Source: Phototrophicus methaneseepsis (lineage in GTDB: Bacteria > Chloroflexota > Anaerolineae > Aggregatilineales > Phototrophicaceae). Taken from it: a DNA stretch of 64,000 bases. The notes under the pieces are model-generated. The model made no database searches. It worked only from the letters and a program-made list of their open reading frames with translations, and was not told the DNA's origin. Position 1 is the first letter of the stretch. Each line of letters opens with the position of its first letter. Below, in pieces: positions 6,777 through 16,982 of this stretch. Made by a program: the position numbers and the translations under genes. The stretch covers positions 2,728,001 to 2,792,000 of the forward strand of contig NZ_CP062983.1 of the NCBI RefSeq assembly GCF_015500095.1, given 5' to 3'.

Positions 6777-8732
6777 ATGAAATCCCACATAAAAACCTTG
6801 CCTGCCTCCGTATACCTTGACCACATCCAATTAACTGATGGTTTCTGGAATCAGAAACAAACGTTAATTCGTAACAGGACAATTCCGGCTATCTATCATC
6901 AGCTTGATAAAACAGGCCGTTTAGCTTCCTGGGATTTGAATCCGGATCGTCAGGAACCCAAACGCCATAAAGTTATTGAGATGTTTTGGGACTCCGATAC
7001 GGGGAAATGGCTTGAAGCTGTTGGCTATAGCTTGCATACGCACCCAGATGCGGAACTCGAAAAATTGGCTGACGAACTCATCAGCCGGATGGTTAAAGCA
7101 CAGCAACCGGATGGTTACCTCAATACCTATTTTACGGTCCTGGAAAAAGACATGCGTTGGGGGAACCTGCGTGACTTCCACGAACTGTATAACGCGGGCC
7201 ATCTCATTGAAGGGGCTGTCGCTTATTACAAGGCAACGGGCAAACGCGATGTGCTCGATTTGTTAGCACGCTATGCGGATCTCATTAATGAGCGCTATGG
7301 ACCAAACGAAGGTCAGGAACGGGGCTACCCCGGCCATCCTGAGATTGAGATGGCCCTGGTCAAGCTCTATGAAGCCACTGGCGAAGAACGCTATTTAGAT
7401 CTCGCTAAATTCTTCGTTGATGAGCGTGGTCAACAAGAACCTCATTTCTTTGATCAAGAAGCGATTAGACGCGGTGAAGACCCGGATGATTATTGGGCAC
7501 AGACTTACCGTTATTGCCAGTCTCATGCCCCCTTACGCGAACAAACAGAGCCGACAGGGCACGCTGTCCGCGCAATGTACCTCTATGCTGCTGTTACGGA
7601 TCTTGCCCATGAAACGGGCGATGAAAGCCTCGCGCAGGTTGCAAAGACATTATGGCAGGACCTCGTTGCACATCAAATGTACCTGACGGGTGGGCTTGGC
7701 CCGGCACGTGCTAACGAAGGCTTCACTTTTGAATATGATTTGCCAAACGAAACCGGCTATACAGAAACTTGTGCAGCAATTGCGCTCGTCTTCTGGGCAC
7801 ACCGTATGTTCCACCTTGATCCGGATGGTCGTTATATTGATGTGCTGGAACGCTCACTTTATAACAGCGTTCTGAGCGGTATTTCGCAGCAAGGCGATGA
7901 ATACTTTTATTCCAACCCGCTCTCGTCTTACCCCAACGTAGACCCGCACGATCACTTCAGTGGCATTACTTCAGCAGAATATTATCGCCGTAAAGAATGG
8001 CTGTTGTGCCCTTGCTGCCCGCCGAACCTGGCGCGCCTGGTGTCAAGTATTGGTTCCTACTTCTATTCCACACAGGACGATAACCGCATTTACGTCCATC
8101 TTTATAACACAGGCACAGCCGATATCCCGCTCGGCGAAAAATCCGTCAAGATTGACCAGACGGCTAATTATCCCTGGGATGGTGATGTTCGCTTGAGTGT
8201 CTCTGTTGACGCTGCAACGAGCTTTGAACTGGCTTTACGTATCCCCGGCTGGTGCCGTAACTATTCTGTTAGCCTCAATGGCGAAGCTTATGACGGCCAA
8301 CCGGAAGCTGGATATATCGTTATTTCCCGCGAGTGGCAAAGTGGCGATACCATAGCCCTGACGCTCGATATGCCTGTTGAGCGTATTGGCGCAAACCCCC
8401 ATATCCGTGAAGATGCCGGGCAGGTCGCTTTACAGCGTGGCCCCCTTGTCTACTGCCTGGAAGAAGTCGATAACGGACCTCAGCTTGCAAATATCGTTCT
8501 TAAGGCGGATGCCGCCCTTGAAGCAACTGTTGATGAAGATTTATTTGGAGGTGTTCCCGTTATAAAGGGGAAGGCTGTGCGGATTGAGCCATCAACGTGG
8601 CCTGGTGGATTGTATCAACCGCAGTCTCTCGTCGATTATAAGCGTTCAGAAATTCAACTTAAGGCCATTCCGTATTACTTGTGGGCGAATCGAGAACCAG
8701 GTGAAATGCGCGTCTGGATTCGCGAAGATTAA
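6777..8732 (+). CDS. Beta-L-arabinofuranosidase, GH127 (DUF1680)
   Basis: 651 residues, close to the family length. GH127 enzymes such as HypBA1 remove beta-L-arabinofuranose using a zinc-bound cysteine nucleophile. The metal and catalytic residues are all visible: Glu330 and Cys332 in TGYTETC, and Cys411, Cys413 and Cys414 in LLCPCCPPN. There is no signal peptide, so it acts in the cytoplasm on imported oligosaccharides. First gene of a plus-strand operon with a sugar ABC importer and divergent from an AraC-type regulator. Confidence 0.9.
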   Translation: MKSHIKTLPASVYLDHIQLTDGFWNQKQTLIRNRTIPAIYHQLDKTGRLASWDLNPDRQEPKRHKVIEMFWDSDTGKWLEAVGYSLHTHPDAELEKLADELISRMVKAQQPDGYLNTYFTVLEKDMRWGNLRDFHELYNAGHLIEGAVAYYKATGKRDVLDLLARYADLINERYGPNEGQERGYPGHPEIEMALVKLYEATGEERYLDLAKFFVDERGQQEPHFFDQEAIRRGEDPDDYWAQTYRYCQSHAPLREQTEPTGHAVRAMYLYAAVTDLAHETGDESLAQVAKTLWQDLVAHQMYLTGGLGPARANEGFTFEYDLPNETGYTETCAAIALVFWAHRMFHLDPDGRYIDVLERSLYNSVLSGISQQGDEYFYSNPLSSYPNVDPHDHFSGITSAEYYRRKEWLLCPCCPPNLARLVSSIGSYFYSTQDDNRIYVHLYNTGTADIPLGEKSVKIDQTANYPWDGDVRLSVSVDAATSFELALRIPGWCRNYSVSLNGEAYDGQPEAGYIVISREWQSGDTIALTLDMPVERIGANPHIREDAGQVALQRGPLVYCLEEVDNGPQLANIVLKADAALEATVDEDLFGGVPVIKGKAVRIEPSTWPGGLYQPQSLVDYKRSEIQLKAIPYYLWANREPGEMRVWIRED

Positions 8733-8768
8733 AGTTTAAATTTCTATATTCTTTTTTTGGAGGACATC

Positions 8769-10157
8769 ATGAAGAAATTGAATATGTCTCGCCGAGACTT
8801 TTTGAAAATGATGGGCGTGTCTGGCGCTTCGCTAGCTGCATCGGCAGGTTTGGATCCTTTCCTTTTACATACACTGGCACAGGAACCGGTTCAGATCACC
8901 TTTGGTGGCTGGGGCGCTGTTGCTGAAGACGAAGGTGTGAAGGCCGCGATTGAGGTCTTCCAGGAAGAACATCCTGAGATCCAGGTTGAGTGGCAGCACA
9001 CCCCGGATGCTGGTGAATATGGGACTGTCTTGTTGACAAACCTCGCCGCTGGCACTGCCCCGGATACATCTTTCATCCTTTCAGATCAATATGAGACGCT
9101 GGCCGCAAATGGCGTCTTGATGGATATTACAGATCGCATCGCGAATGATCCCCTGTTGGGCCAGGAAAATTATTTCTTTGAGCCGCAAGAAGCTTATCGC
9201 AGCGCCGGTGGCGGTGATGGCCGTTGGTATGGCATCGGCTCTACCTGGGTGGCCCCGCAGATTTACTACAATGCCGATTTGTTTGATGAAATGGGCATTA
9301 CCCCGCCAGGGTTCCTCGATGATGAAATTTATGATTGGGATACATTCGTCGAAATTTGCAAGCAGTTGACTGTCGATACTGAGGGCCGTCACCCAGATGA
9401 TGCTGGCTTCGACTCTGAAAATATCGAACGCTATGCAGTGGATTGGAACTGGGGCTGGCAGTTCCTCGGCTCCGTCATTCACTCCAACGGCGGCCAGTAT
9501 CTGACAGATGAGCTTACATTTGCAATGGATACGCCAGAAGCCATAGAAGCTTTGCAGCGCATGGTTGACTTGATCTACGTCCATCATGTTTCTCCGCGCA
9601 GCGCGACGCTTTCTGACCTGGGTATGACCAACACCCAGATGCTGGATAGCGGTCGTCTGGCGATGGCTGTTGATGGGTCCTGGGCGCTGTCCTGGATTAA
9701 CTCCAATGAACTGGGCATTACTGTTGGGTCCGGTGCAATCCCGAAGATCGTACAGCCCGCATCCATCATGCAGGCTCACTTCCATTCAGCGCTGGCTTCA
9801 TCACAGCACCCGGACGAAGCCTGGGAATGGATTCGCTTCCTGGCGACACCTTTCTATCAGACACACTTCGCCAAAATTGGCTTATGGTTGCCGAACCAGA
9901 CCTCCATGCTGACCGAAGAAGGCCTGCAAACCTGGTTGACTGAAGGCATTCATCCAGATAATTATGCTAATTTCGTCACGGACTACCTGCCGAAGTACGG
10001 TATCGCTGTTCGTTTGCCTTCTGGCTACATCGAAGCATCAAATAACTTCATTACGCCAGCCTTCGATGCTCTGGCCGCAGGTAGTGCTGCTGCGGATGTG
10101 ATGCCGGCTGCTGTTCAGCAGGCGAATGACGTCCTTGCAATGGCTATGCAAATGTAG
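8769..10157 (+). CDS. Sugar ABC transporter substrate-binding protein
   Basis: 462 residues from the ATG at 8769 with GGAGG 5 nt upstream. The N-terminus carries a twin-arginine signal (MSRRDFLKMMG) followed by a hydrophobic segment; no lipobox Cys is seen, so it may be anchored by the uncleaved signal or released. The rest is a family 1 extracellular solute-binding fold. With the two permeases downstream it imports an oligosaccharide, probably the substrate of the GH127 enzyme. Confidence 0.9.
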   Translation: MKKLNMSRRDFLKMMGVSGASLAASAGLDPFLLHTLAQEPVQITFGGWGAVAEDEGVKAAIEVFQEEHPEIQVEWQHTPDAGEYGTVLLTNLAAGTAPDTSFILSDQYETLAANGVLMDITDRIANDPLLGQENYFFEPQEAYRSAGGGDGRWYGIGSTWVAPQIYYNADLFDEMGITPPGFLDDEIYDWDTFVEICKQLTVDTEGRHPDDAGFDSENIERYAVDWNWGWQFLGSVIHSNGGQYLTDELTFAMDTPEAIEALQRMVDLIYVHHVSPRSATLSDLGMTNTQMLDSGRLAMAVDGSWALSWINSNELGITVGSGAIPKIVQPASIMQAHFHSALASSQHPDEAWEWIRFLATPFYQTHFAKIGLWLPNQTSMLTEEGLQTWLTEGIHPDNYANFVTDYLPKYGIAVRLPSGYIEASNNFITPAFDALAAGSAAADVMPAAVQQANDVLAMAMQM

Positions 10158-10181
10158 CGTCCGCACCAACATCATAATACG

Positions 10182-10219
10182 AGGCCCTACCTTATGGCTC
10201 CTTATGTAAGGAGGGCCTT
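10182..10219 (+). other. Intercistronic hairpin after binding-protein gene
   Basis: A near-perfect inverted repeat (AGGCCCT...CCTTAT with its partner AAGGAGGGCCT) lies between the binding protein and the first permease and has no T-run. Such hairpins commonly stabilise the upstream mRNA so that binding protein is made in excess over permease. Confidence 0.6.
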
Positions 10220-10244
10220 GCCTATGGTATCTGTTTGTAGATGA

Positions 10245-11201
10245 ATGACACTTCTTATGACAACTCAAACTAGTACGAGAAAAACACCGTTTAGCTGGTT
10301 TTTTGATTGGTATAACCAACTGCCGATGGTTCGGCGACGGACCATTATTGGTTATGTCTTCATCATGCCATTTATTCTCGGTTTTATTTTATGGTTTTTA
10401 GTGCCAGCACTGGTGGCTGCAAATCTCACGTTCCAGCGTTGGAACCTGATTAGCCCGCCAACGTATGTTGGCACAGCGAATATTGAGCGACTTTTTACAG
10501 ACCCCATCCTCCCTCAATCGCTGAAGGCGACATTCCTATTTACAATTCTTTCAGTGCCAATCGGGTTGGTGTTTGCGTTTTTCCTGGCGATGTTGATTAA
10601 CACGCCGATACGCGGTATTGCTGTCTTTCGTACGATTTACTTCCTGCCGAGTATTGTCCCGGCTGTAGCCAGTGCCGTCCTTTGGGCGTGGTTGCTCAAT
10701 ACGGAATTTGGTTTGGTGAATTACTTCATCCGGGAGTTAGGCGGCCCCAAAATACCCTGGTTGCAAGACCCTGGATGGGCAATCCCGGCCTTCATCATCC
10801 TGAGTACCTGGGGTGTGGGTGGGTCGATGATTATTTTCCTCGCAGGGTTGCAGGGTATCCCAGAAGTTTACTATGAAGCGGCCAAGCTGGATGGTGCAGG
10901 GCGCTTCAGGCAGTTGTGGAATATTACGCTCCCACTGATGTCACCCATTATCTTTTTTAATCTGGTGATGGGCTTCATCAACTCGTTCCAGGTGTTTGTG
11001 AGTGCGCTGCTGATCACCAATGGTGGGCCGCAGAACGCGACCTTGTTCCTCGTCCTGTACATTTATCGTACGGCATTCCAGAGCCAGAATATGGGCTATG
11101 CGGCGACGCTCTCATGGGTCTTGTTCTTCATCTTGATGATCCTCTCGCTGATCATCTTCCGCGTTGCTGGTAGCCGTGTTTACTACGAAAACGCTGATTA
11201 G
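10245..11201 (+). CDS. Sugar ABC transporter permease 1
   Basis: 318 residues, MalF/LacF-type membrane subunit with about six helices. The EAA-type loop that contacts the ATPase is seen as [23 protein letters not shown] at about residues 209-231. Start at 10245, or 12 nt later at a second ATG; the ribosome site is weak for both. Eleven nt precede the second permease. Confidence 0.88.
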   Translation: MTLLMTTQTSTRKTPFSWFFDWYNQLPMVRRRTIIGYVFIMPFILGFILWFLVPALVAANLTFQRWNLISPPTYVGTANIERLFTDPILPQSLKATFLFTILSVPIGLVFAFFLAMLINTPIRGIAVFRTIYFLPSIVPAVASAVLWAWLLNTEFGLVNYFIRELGGPKIPWLQDPGWAIPAFIILSTWGVGGSMIIFLAGLQGIPEVYYEAAKLDGAGRFRQLWNITLPLMSPIIFFNLVMGFINSFQVFVSALLITNGGPQNATLFLVLYIYRTAFQSQNMGYAATLSWVLFFILMILSLIIFRVAGSRVYYENAD

Positions 11202-11212
11202 GGAGGGCAACC

Positions 11213-12118
11213 ATGACTGAGATAGATATGGATTCAACAATGGCTCCGCCGATTGCCGCCCCTAAGAAGTTGGAAGTGGGGCGTGCTCGTTTATCTGACA
11301 GAATCTGGCGTGGAATGACCATTTTCTTGTTGTTTTTCTTCGCCTTTGTGATGTTCGTTCCGTTTTTCTGGTTGTTGACGAGTTCGTTTAAGACGCAAAA
11401 CCAGATCTTCCAGTATCCGCCGGCATGGATCCCAGATCCTTTCGTGCCGGAAAATTACGTCAATGCGCTGACGTATAAGCCGTTCCATCTTTATCTGCGT
11501 AATTCTCTGTTTATTGCCGGGATGAACGTGCTCGCTGTGACGCTTTCGGCTTCGTTTGTGGGCTATGGTTTTGCGCGAATTCGCTTCCCAGGCCGCGATT
11601 TGTGGTTTGGCGTGGTCATGGCGACGCTCTTCCTGCCGTACGCGATTTTGATTGTGCCGAGCTTTATCATCTTCTCTCGCCTGGGGTGGGTGGATTCCTT
11701 CCTGCCGCTGATTGTGCCGCAGTTCTTCGGCGGTGGTGCGTTCAACATCTTCTTGATGCGCCAGTTCTTCCGAACGATCCCTGAAGATATTGCCGATGCA
11801 GCGCGTATGGATGGCTGTAGTGAATTTGGTGTTTATGGGCGTATCTTCCTGCCTCTGGCAAAACCTGCGCTGATCACGATTGCGATCTTCACCTTCCTAC
11901 ATGCCTGGAATGATCTGCTTGGGCCAATTATTTACCTGCGCTCACCGGAGCATTTCACCGTCGCAGCAGGTTTGGCATCTTTCCGCAGTCAGACAGACAT
12001 CAGTTGGGATTTGCAGCTTGCGGCTGCAACGGCGATGACCTTGCCTGTCATCGTGCTGTTCTTCTTCTCACAGCGTTACTTCATCCAGGGCATTGTCATG
12101 ACAGGCCTAAAGGGGTGA
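11213..12118 (+). CDS. Sugar ABC transporter permease 2
   Basis: 301 residues, MalG-type membrane subunit; start supported by GGGAGGG. The EAA loop appears as [29 protein letters not shown]. No ATPase gene follows; a terminator stands 92 nt downstream, so the importer must use an ATPase encoded elsewhere (MsmK/UgpC-type sharing). Confidence 0.88.
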   Translation: MTEIDMDSTMAPPIAAPKKLEVGRARLSDRIWRGMTIFLLFFFAFVMFVPFFWLLTSSFKTQNQIFQYPPAWIPDPFVPENYVNALTYKPFHLYLRNSLFIAGMNVLAVTLSASFVGYGFARIRFPGRDLWFGVVMATLFLPYAILIVPSFIIFSRLGWVDSFLPLIVPQFFGGGAFNIFLMRQFFRTIPEDIADAARMDGCSEFGVYGRIFLPLAKPALITIAIFTFLHAWNDLLGPIIYLRSPEHFTVAAGLASFRSQTDISWDLQLAAATAMTLPVIVLFFFSQRYFIQGIVMTGLKG

Positions 12119-12210
12119 AAAAGCCTTTTACATGTGTGCCGCCAGGTTGGGCCGCTTCGAAGCAAGAGCTGCTCAAGGTTGTTGCTTCAGTATTGTCATA
12201 AGATGTCTTT

Positions 12211-12244
12211 CAGAGGTCGGCCTAGGAGCTGGCCTCTGTTTTTG
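12211..12244 (+). terminator. Terminator of the GH127/ABC operon
   Basis: CAGAGG/CCTCTG stem with inner GGC/GC pairing, followed by TTTTT. Confidence 0.75.
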
Positions 12245-12394
12245 TCTGTCGGGTGACAATGCTATTTCAAATTTTCAATTATGAACAAGATTGACGCGTA
12301 AGTTTTGGCTATATCCACGTGTCGTAAGACGGCTGTTGTTGGCTAAAATAGGGCACGAATGGAATGGCATCAATCATTTAGAAGGATCGTTGAC

Positions 12395-13573
12395 ATGGAA
12401 CTCTATAAACGCGCCAGCGAAATTCAAGAAGACATGGTTGCGTGGCGCCGCGATATTCACATGCATCCTGAATTAGGGTTTGAAGAAAAGCGTACTGCCA
12501 ACCTCGTGGTGCAAAATCTACGAGAGATGGGTATCGAAGCAGAAGTTGGCGTGGGACGCACAGGTGTTGTCGCTCGCATCGGTGATGGCAATGGTCCTAA
12601 AGTCGGCATACGTGCGGATATGGATGCACTGCCTATTCAGGAAGCGAATGACGTGCCTTATAAGTCACAGACGCCGGGCCTGATGCACGCTTGTGGGCAT
12701 GATGCTCATACGGCTATTCTGATGGGTGTGGCGCGTATTCTTAATGATATGGCGGATCGTCCGGCGGGTGAAGTTCGCCTTCTCTTCCAGCCTAGTGAAG
12801 AAAAATGGGGCGATGATGGCATCAGCGGTGCAACCGCGATGATCCAGGATAGTGCACTGGAAGATTTAGATGCTGTGATTGCGCTGCATGTCGCCAGCGG
12901 CCAGGAATCCGGCACTGTAGAAGTCGGTGATGGCTATGTGGCCGCAGCGGTAGATTCTTTCTTCGCGACGATCAAGGGTGAGGGCACGCATGGTGCACAT
13001 CCTGATCGAGGTGTTGACCCTATCTGGATTTCTGCCCAGGTCATCAATGCGATCCAGGCGATTCGTTCCCGTCGCACAGACCCCACAACAGCTTCAGTTG
13101 TGACGATTGGTGCGATTCATGGCGGCACAGCAACCAATATTATCCCGCACGAAGTCACCTTTATGGGGACAATTCGTACTTTTGACGAAGATCTGCGTGA
13201 TCAGATCCATGAGGAATTACACCGTGCTTTCTCAGTGGCGAAGACCCTGGGTGGTGACTATGAGCTCGAAATTCAGCGAGGCTACCCGGCTATGTATAAT
13301 GCGCCGGAAGTCTCCCAATTGCTGCGGGATGTCGCTGCGGAAGCCATCGGCGAAGATAAGGTCAAAGTCGGTACGCCGATGATGGGTGCTGAAGACTTCT
13401 CTTATATGACCCAAAAAGCACCGGGCGCGATGTTCATGCTGGGTGTCAAGTATGATGATCTCAATCGGCCTCATCACAGCCCCATTTTCGATATTGATGA
13501 AAATCCCATGCAGGTTGGGGCTGCTGTCCTGGCAGAAACAGCCGTTCGTCTGCTTAAACAGCACGCGAAATAA
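12395..13573 (+). CDS. M20-family amidohydrolase
   Basis: 392 residues from the ATG at 12395 (AAGGAT 6 nt upstream). A zinc-dependent N-acyl amino acid or hippurate-type hydrolase: RRDIHMHPELGFEE start motif, metal-site motifs HACGHDAHTA and EEKWGDDG, dimerisation domain in the middle, and the C-terminal MGAEDFSYM. No signal peptide. Bounded by terminators on both sides, so it is a single-gene unit. The natural substrate cannot be told from sequence. Confidence 0.88.
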   Translation: MELYKRASEIQEDMVAWRRDIHMHPELGFEEKRTANLVVQNLREMGIEAEVGVGRTGVVARIGDGNGPKVGIRADMDALPIQEANDVPYKSQTPGLMHACGHDAHTAILMGVARILNDMADRPAGEVRLLFQPSEEKWGDDGISGATAMIQDSALEDLDAVIALHVASGQESGTVEVGDGYVAAAVDSFFATIKGEGTHGAHPDRGVDPIWISAQVINAIQAIRSRRTDPTTASVVTIGAIHGGTATNIIPHEVTFMGTIRTFDEDLRDQIHEELHRAFSVAKTLGGDYELEIQRGYPAMYNAPEVSQLLRDVAAEAIGEDKVKVGTPMMGAEDFSYMTQKAPGAMFMLGVKYDDLNRPHHSPIFDIDENPMQVGAAVLAETAVRLLKQHAK

Positions 13574-13617
13574 CATCTGAATATCTCAATCAACATTCAG
13601 ATGAAGGAAGATGAAAC

Positions 13618-13642
13618 AGAGGTCTGGAGACAGGCCTCTTTT
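13618..13642 (+). terminator. Terminator of M20 gene
   Basis: Stem AGAGGTCTG / CAGGCCTCT with a GAGA loop, followed by a short T-run. Confidence 0.7.
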
Positions 13643-13772
13643 CAATTCAGGGATGGCTTTATTTTGGAGTTGTTCTGCTATCTGGCTTCTTTTGGCGCTC
13701 ATTTGTCATCTTATAATGGCCTCCTGATTAGGATAGACTTGCAGGAAATCACATCGCACTTAGTGAGGAACT

Positions 13773-14447
13773 ATGGCTCAGTTTGATCGTCTAACCGTCT
13801 TTAATACCGTCATCGAAGATGGCATGGTGCCACTTTTTTATCACGCTGATATGGAAACCGCGCAGTCTCTAGTGGGTGCCCTGGCCGATGGGGGCAGCCG
13901 GGTGTTGGAATTCACCAATCGTGGCGAGAATGCCCTAGAAGTATTTCGTGCGCTGGTCAAATATTGCGCGCAGTTTTACCCACAGATGATTATCGGCATT
14001 GGTTCCGTTGATGATGCCCCGACTGCCGCATTGTTTTTAGCTTATGGGGCGAACTTCATCGTAGGGCCAACGTTTAACCCTGAAGTGGCACGGCTTTGTA
14101 ACCGCCGCAAGGTGGCTTATATGCCGGGCTGTGGCACTCTGAACGAAATTGCCAATGCAGAAGAATATGGCGCGGAGATCGTCAAGTTGTTCCCAGGGAA
14201 TGCAGCAGGTGGGGCTGATTTCGTCAAAAGTGTCTTGGCCCCTCGGCCATGGAGCCGCATTATGCCTACAGGTGGCGTCACACCGGAAGAAGATAATCTC
14301 CGTCAGTGGTTTTCCGCTGGTGTGACGTGTGTCGGTATGGGTAGCAAACTCGTCCGCCAGGATTGGATTGCTGCAGGCAATTATGCGGCTATCACTGAAC
14401 TGACACGTTCAACGCTCGCTTTGATCCGTCAGTTGCGCGCTGAGTGA
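13773..14447 (+). CDS. KDPG/KHG-type aldolase
   Basis: 224 residues, class I aldolase of the 2-keto-3-deoxy-6-phosphogluconate / 4-hydroxy-2-oxoglutarate family. The Schiff-base lysine lies in IVKLFPGN, and the phosphate-binding MPTGGVTPEEDN loop follows. It splits a keto-deoxy sugar acid phosphate into pyruvate and an aldehyde. No dehydratase or kinase partner is adjacent, so the pathway is not fixed. Confidence 0.88.
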   Translation: MAQFDRLTVFNTVIEDGMVPLFYHADMETAQSLVGALADGGSRVLEFTNRGENALEVFRALVKYCAQFYPQMIIGIGSVDDAPTAALFLAYGANFIVGPTFNPEVARLCNRRKVAYMPGCGTLNEIANAEEYGAEIVKLFPGNAAGGADFVKSVLAPRPWSRIMPTGGVTPEEDNLRQWFSAGVTCVGMGSKLVRQDWIAAGNYAAITELTRSTLALIRQLRAE

Positions 14448-14459
14448 GCGATAGGGCTA

Positions 14460-14492
14460 CAGTAGGGCGGTAAATGCTTTACTGCCCTACTG
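14460..14492. terminator. Bidirectional terminator
   Basis: Long stem CAGTAGGGC.GTAAA / TTTAC.GCCCTACTG between the convergent aldolase and shikimate dehydrogenase-like genes. Confidence 0.7.
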
Positions 14493-14543
14493 CCCTTAAA
14501 CTGTATGCTGTATTAGTCTGGAACGATGGGCTTGTATCTCGCT

Positions 14544-15506
14544 TTATTGTGCAGATTCGCTGCGGACGACAGATGCCACTTCCACCAGCTTTTTGAAAAT
14601 TTCAGGCGTCAACTGAATATCCAGCACTTCAATGATGACCTGTGACCATCCATGTGTGAAGTAAACCCAACCATCCTCTACCTGTAGCTCGCGGGAATCG
14701 GCCTGTCTTAGCGCCTGATGCATAAAGTCTCGTTCTCCACGGTAATTAAATTCCCACGCAATGCCCTTCCTGGGGAAGATCCCTTCATCTGTAATCGGTG
14801 AGCCCGGTGTATCCTTGCCCATACCCGTCGCATTAATGACGATGCTGGCATCTGGTAAGCTGGCCATAATTTCATCATTACGAGTTGGGTCACTGCTCTG
14901 GATGTATTCAATTTCAATATCTGTGTCATACTGCGTGGCCATTTGCTGCATGTGATTGAGCCGCTCCTGGGAGAGATCGATGGCGATGAATTTAGCAGGA
15001 CGGTCGCTCTTATCTGGCTTATTGATTAGATTGAGGAGTGTCGCGACAGCAGCGCCACCTGCACCTAATGAGAGCACATGTCCGCCTGTCTTGGCGAAGT
15101 AGCCATTTTCGATGATGGCACCCAGGCTCAAGCTGGCCGTGATAGGGTCTTTTGCATGCCCACGCAATGCGCCAGCGCGCTTGGAAATACATGAAATTTC
15201 GCCTGTGACCTGGGCGTAGGGATCGAAGTAATCAAACATATCCCGCGTGGCATTATAGAGATCAATTTTGTGTGTGGTCACCAATGCGCCGAGCGAATTG
15301 GGATCGTACTTAATCTGCGCAACAGATTGGCGATAATTTTCTGGTGCGTCATGAATCGCGTGATCAATGCCTTCGAGTTTCACTTCCGGGTGTTCAAGAA
15401 TATCCATCCACAGCGGAAAGACTTTGTTAATCGATGATTGCCCTGTGGTAACGCCAATAAAATAAAATGTAGGTTGCTCTTTTTTGACGACATCGTCATT
15501 CATCAT
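14544..15506 (-). CDS. Shikimate dehydrogenase-like oxidoreductase
   Basis: 320 residues with the shikimate dehydrogenase fold: an N-terminal substrate domain with the catalytic-type lysine in VTTHKIDLY, and a Rossmann domain with LSLGAGGAAVA. The usual substrate motif NTD is replaced by HAKDP (LRGHAKDPITA), and the protein is longer than AroE (about 270), so quinate, a related ring acid or another substrate is possible. Not next to other aromatic amino acid genes. Confidence 0.7.
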   Translation of the reverse strand: MMNDDVVKKEQPTFYFIGVTTGQSSINKVFPLWMDILEHPEVKLEGIDHAIHDAPENYRQSVAQIKYDPNSLGALVTTHKIDLYNATRDMFDYFDPYAQVTGEISCISKRAGALRGHAKDPITASLSLGAIIENGYFAKTGGHVLSLGAGGAAVATLLNLINKPDKSDRPAKFIAIDLSQERLNHMQQMATQYDTDIEIEYIQSSDPTRNDEIMASLPDASIVINATGMGKDTPGSPITDEGIFPRKGIAWEFNYRGERDFMHQALRQADSRELQVEDGWVYFTHGWSQVIIEVLDIQLTPEIFKKLVEVASVVRSESAQ

Positions 15507-15618
15507 GATTTGCCCTGGTTTTGAAGATTTTATTTCGATTCCGCCTCACATTATGGCTCATATGTCCATCTTCAGGCTACCCATGGAAAGCAGTCTATCA
15601 GCTATAGAATAAAAACAA

Positions 15619-15642
15619 CGCCAGATCGAAACGGTCTGACGT
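15619..15642 (-). terminator. Terminator of the ars operon
   Basis: Imperfect stem CGTCAGA.C / G.TCTGGCG followed on the minus strand by GTTGTTTTTATT, 28 nt after the arsC stop. Confidence 0.65.
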
Positions 15643-15670
15643 CGCTAGAAATGGATGCAGTGATGGTATT

Positions 15671-16081
15671 TTATGTCGCCAGCCATCCGCGCAGCTTGGT
15701 TTCCAGATCATCTCGGACGCGCTCAAAGGCGGCCAGTATAGCCTTTTCATCGCCTTGGACTGCAGCCGGATCGGGGAAGCTCCAATGAATGCGTTTCGCC
15801 CTGCCAGGGAAGATCGGGCATGTTTCCGCAGCTTGATCACAGACGGTGATGACTGTATCAAACGGCTGGTCCAGATATTCGTTGAGATGCTTGGAACGCT
15901 GGCCGGAGATATCAATCTCACGCTGTGCCATTGCCTGGATAGCATAGGGATTCACGGTGGATGGTCGCGTACCCGCGCTATAGACTTCCATACGATCATG
16001 AGCCAGATGGCGGAGTAAACCCTCTGCCATCTGTGACCGTGCGGAATTGCCCGTACATAAAATCAAGACGCGCTGTTTCAT
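15671..16081 (-). CDS. arsC: Arsenate reductase, LMW-phosphatase type
   Basis: 136 residues from the ATG at 16081, 4 nt after the arsM stop. Seen: the phosphatase loop CTGNSARS near the N-terminus and a further Cys pair in VCDQAAETC, the three cysteines used by thioredoxin-coupled ArsC of the Staphylococcus type. It reduces arsenate to arsenite, the substrate of the upstream ArsM. Third gene of arsR-arsM-arsC. Confidence 0.9.
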   Translation of the reverse strand: MKQRVLILCTGNSARSQMAEGLLRHLAHDRMEVYSAGTRPSTVNPYAIQAMAQREIDISGQRSKHLNEYLDQPFDTVITVCDQAAETCPIFPGRAKRIHWSFPDPAAVQGDEKAILAAFERVRDDLETKLRGWLAT

Positions 16082-16085
16082 GGCA

Positions 16086-16934
16086 TCAGGCAGGCTTATA
16101 GGCTGTAATTCTTGCGCTGTAAATACGAGGCATATCGCCGCGCTCGACCACAATGCCTTTATCTTCTGCGACGACTTTATCAACGACTTCAACAGAGTCG
16201 AATCCTGCTTGCCGCATGAGATCCATGTATTCGTTAACGTCAATCGCGCCACTGATGCAGGCAGCCCAATTATTGGCATCGGCCCGTTGTTCTTCTGTAA
16301 ACGAACCTTCGGTCACAATGTCGCTGATGGAAACACGTCCGCCCGGCTTCAGAACGCGGAACGCTTCTGCAAAGACATCGGCCTTTTGTGGGGAGAGGTT
16401 AATCACGCAGTTAGACATGATAACGTCAATGCTGTTGTCGTCGACAGGCATATTTTCAATGTGCCCTTTGCGGAACTCCACATTGGTCATATTGAGCTTA
16501 TCGCGGTTCGCATTGGCTTTTTCCAGCATATCATCCGTCATATCGACGCCGATAACATAACCTTCTGCACCGACCATCTTAGCTGCATAAAAGCAATCAA
16601 TGCCGCCACCGCTACCCAGGTCCAGCACAACTTCACCCGGTTTGAGGCCTGCTAAAGTCACGGGGTCGCCACAGCCGAGTGAAAGGCCCGTGACATCAAA
16701 AGGGAGGTCGCTGGGGAGGTTATCACCATAAAGTAAGTTGGTATCGCTTGTTGTGAGGTCTGATTTTGTGCCACAACAAGCCCCCGCCTGCGCGGTCCCG
16801 GCGTCAATCTGGTCCAGGCTGATGGTGGTATTGTCGCTGCCACAGCAAGTAGCCTGTTCCTGGCCTGTAAAACCGCGCGCGATTGATGCATAGCGGTCAC
16901 GGACATTCTCGTGGATTTTCTCGTTGTTATCCAT
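16086..16934 (-). CDS. arsM: Arsenite S-adenosylmethionine methyltransferase
   Basis: 282 residues from the ATG at 16934 with AAGGAGCG just upstream. SAM-binding motif [12 protein letters not shown]. The arsenic-binding cysteines are present: a CCG near the N-terminus, another Cys pair in GACCGTKSD, Cys in SNCVINLSP and Cys in AACISGAID. It methylates As(III) to methyl- and dimethylarsenicals. An ArsR-like operator lies in its leader, so it may have its own controlled promoter. Confidence 0.92.
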   Translation of the reverse strand: MDNNEKIHENVRDRYASIARGFTGQEQATCCGSDNTTISLDQIDAGTAQAGACCGTKSDLTTSDTNLLYGDNLPSDLPFDVTGLSLGCGDPVTLAGLKPGEVVLDLGSGGGIDCFYAAKMVGAEGYVIGVDMTDDMLEKANANRDKLNMTNVEFRKGHIENMPVDDNSIDVIMSNCVINLSPQKADVFAEAFRVLKPGGRVSISDIVTEGSFTEEQRADANNWAACISGAIDVNEYMDLMRQAGFDSVEVVDKVVAEDKGIVVERGDMPRIYSARITAYKPA

Positions 16935-16946
16935 TTTACGCTCCTT

Positions 16947-16966
16947 ATATTGATGTTCGTCGATAT
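16947..16966 (-). promoter_or_regulatory. Second ArsR-type operator, before arsM
   Basis: 20 bp that matches the arsR operator at 16 positions, with inverted ATATTGA / TCGATAT ends. A TTGACA stands just upstream on the minus strand. This looks like a diverged copy of the arsR promoter-operator unit placed between arsR and arsM. Confidence 0.6.
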
Positions 16967-16982
16967 ATTTTGTCAAAAAAAA

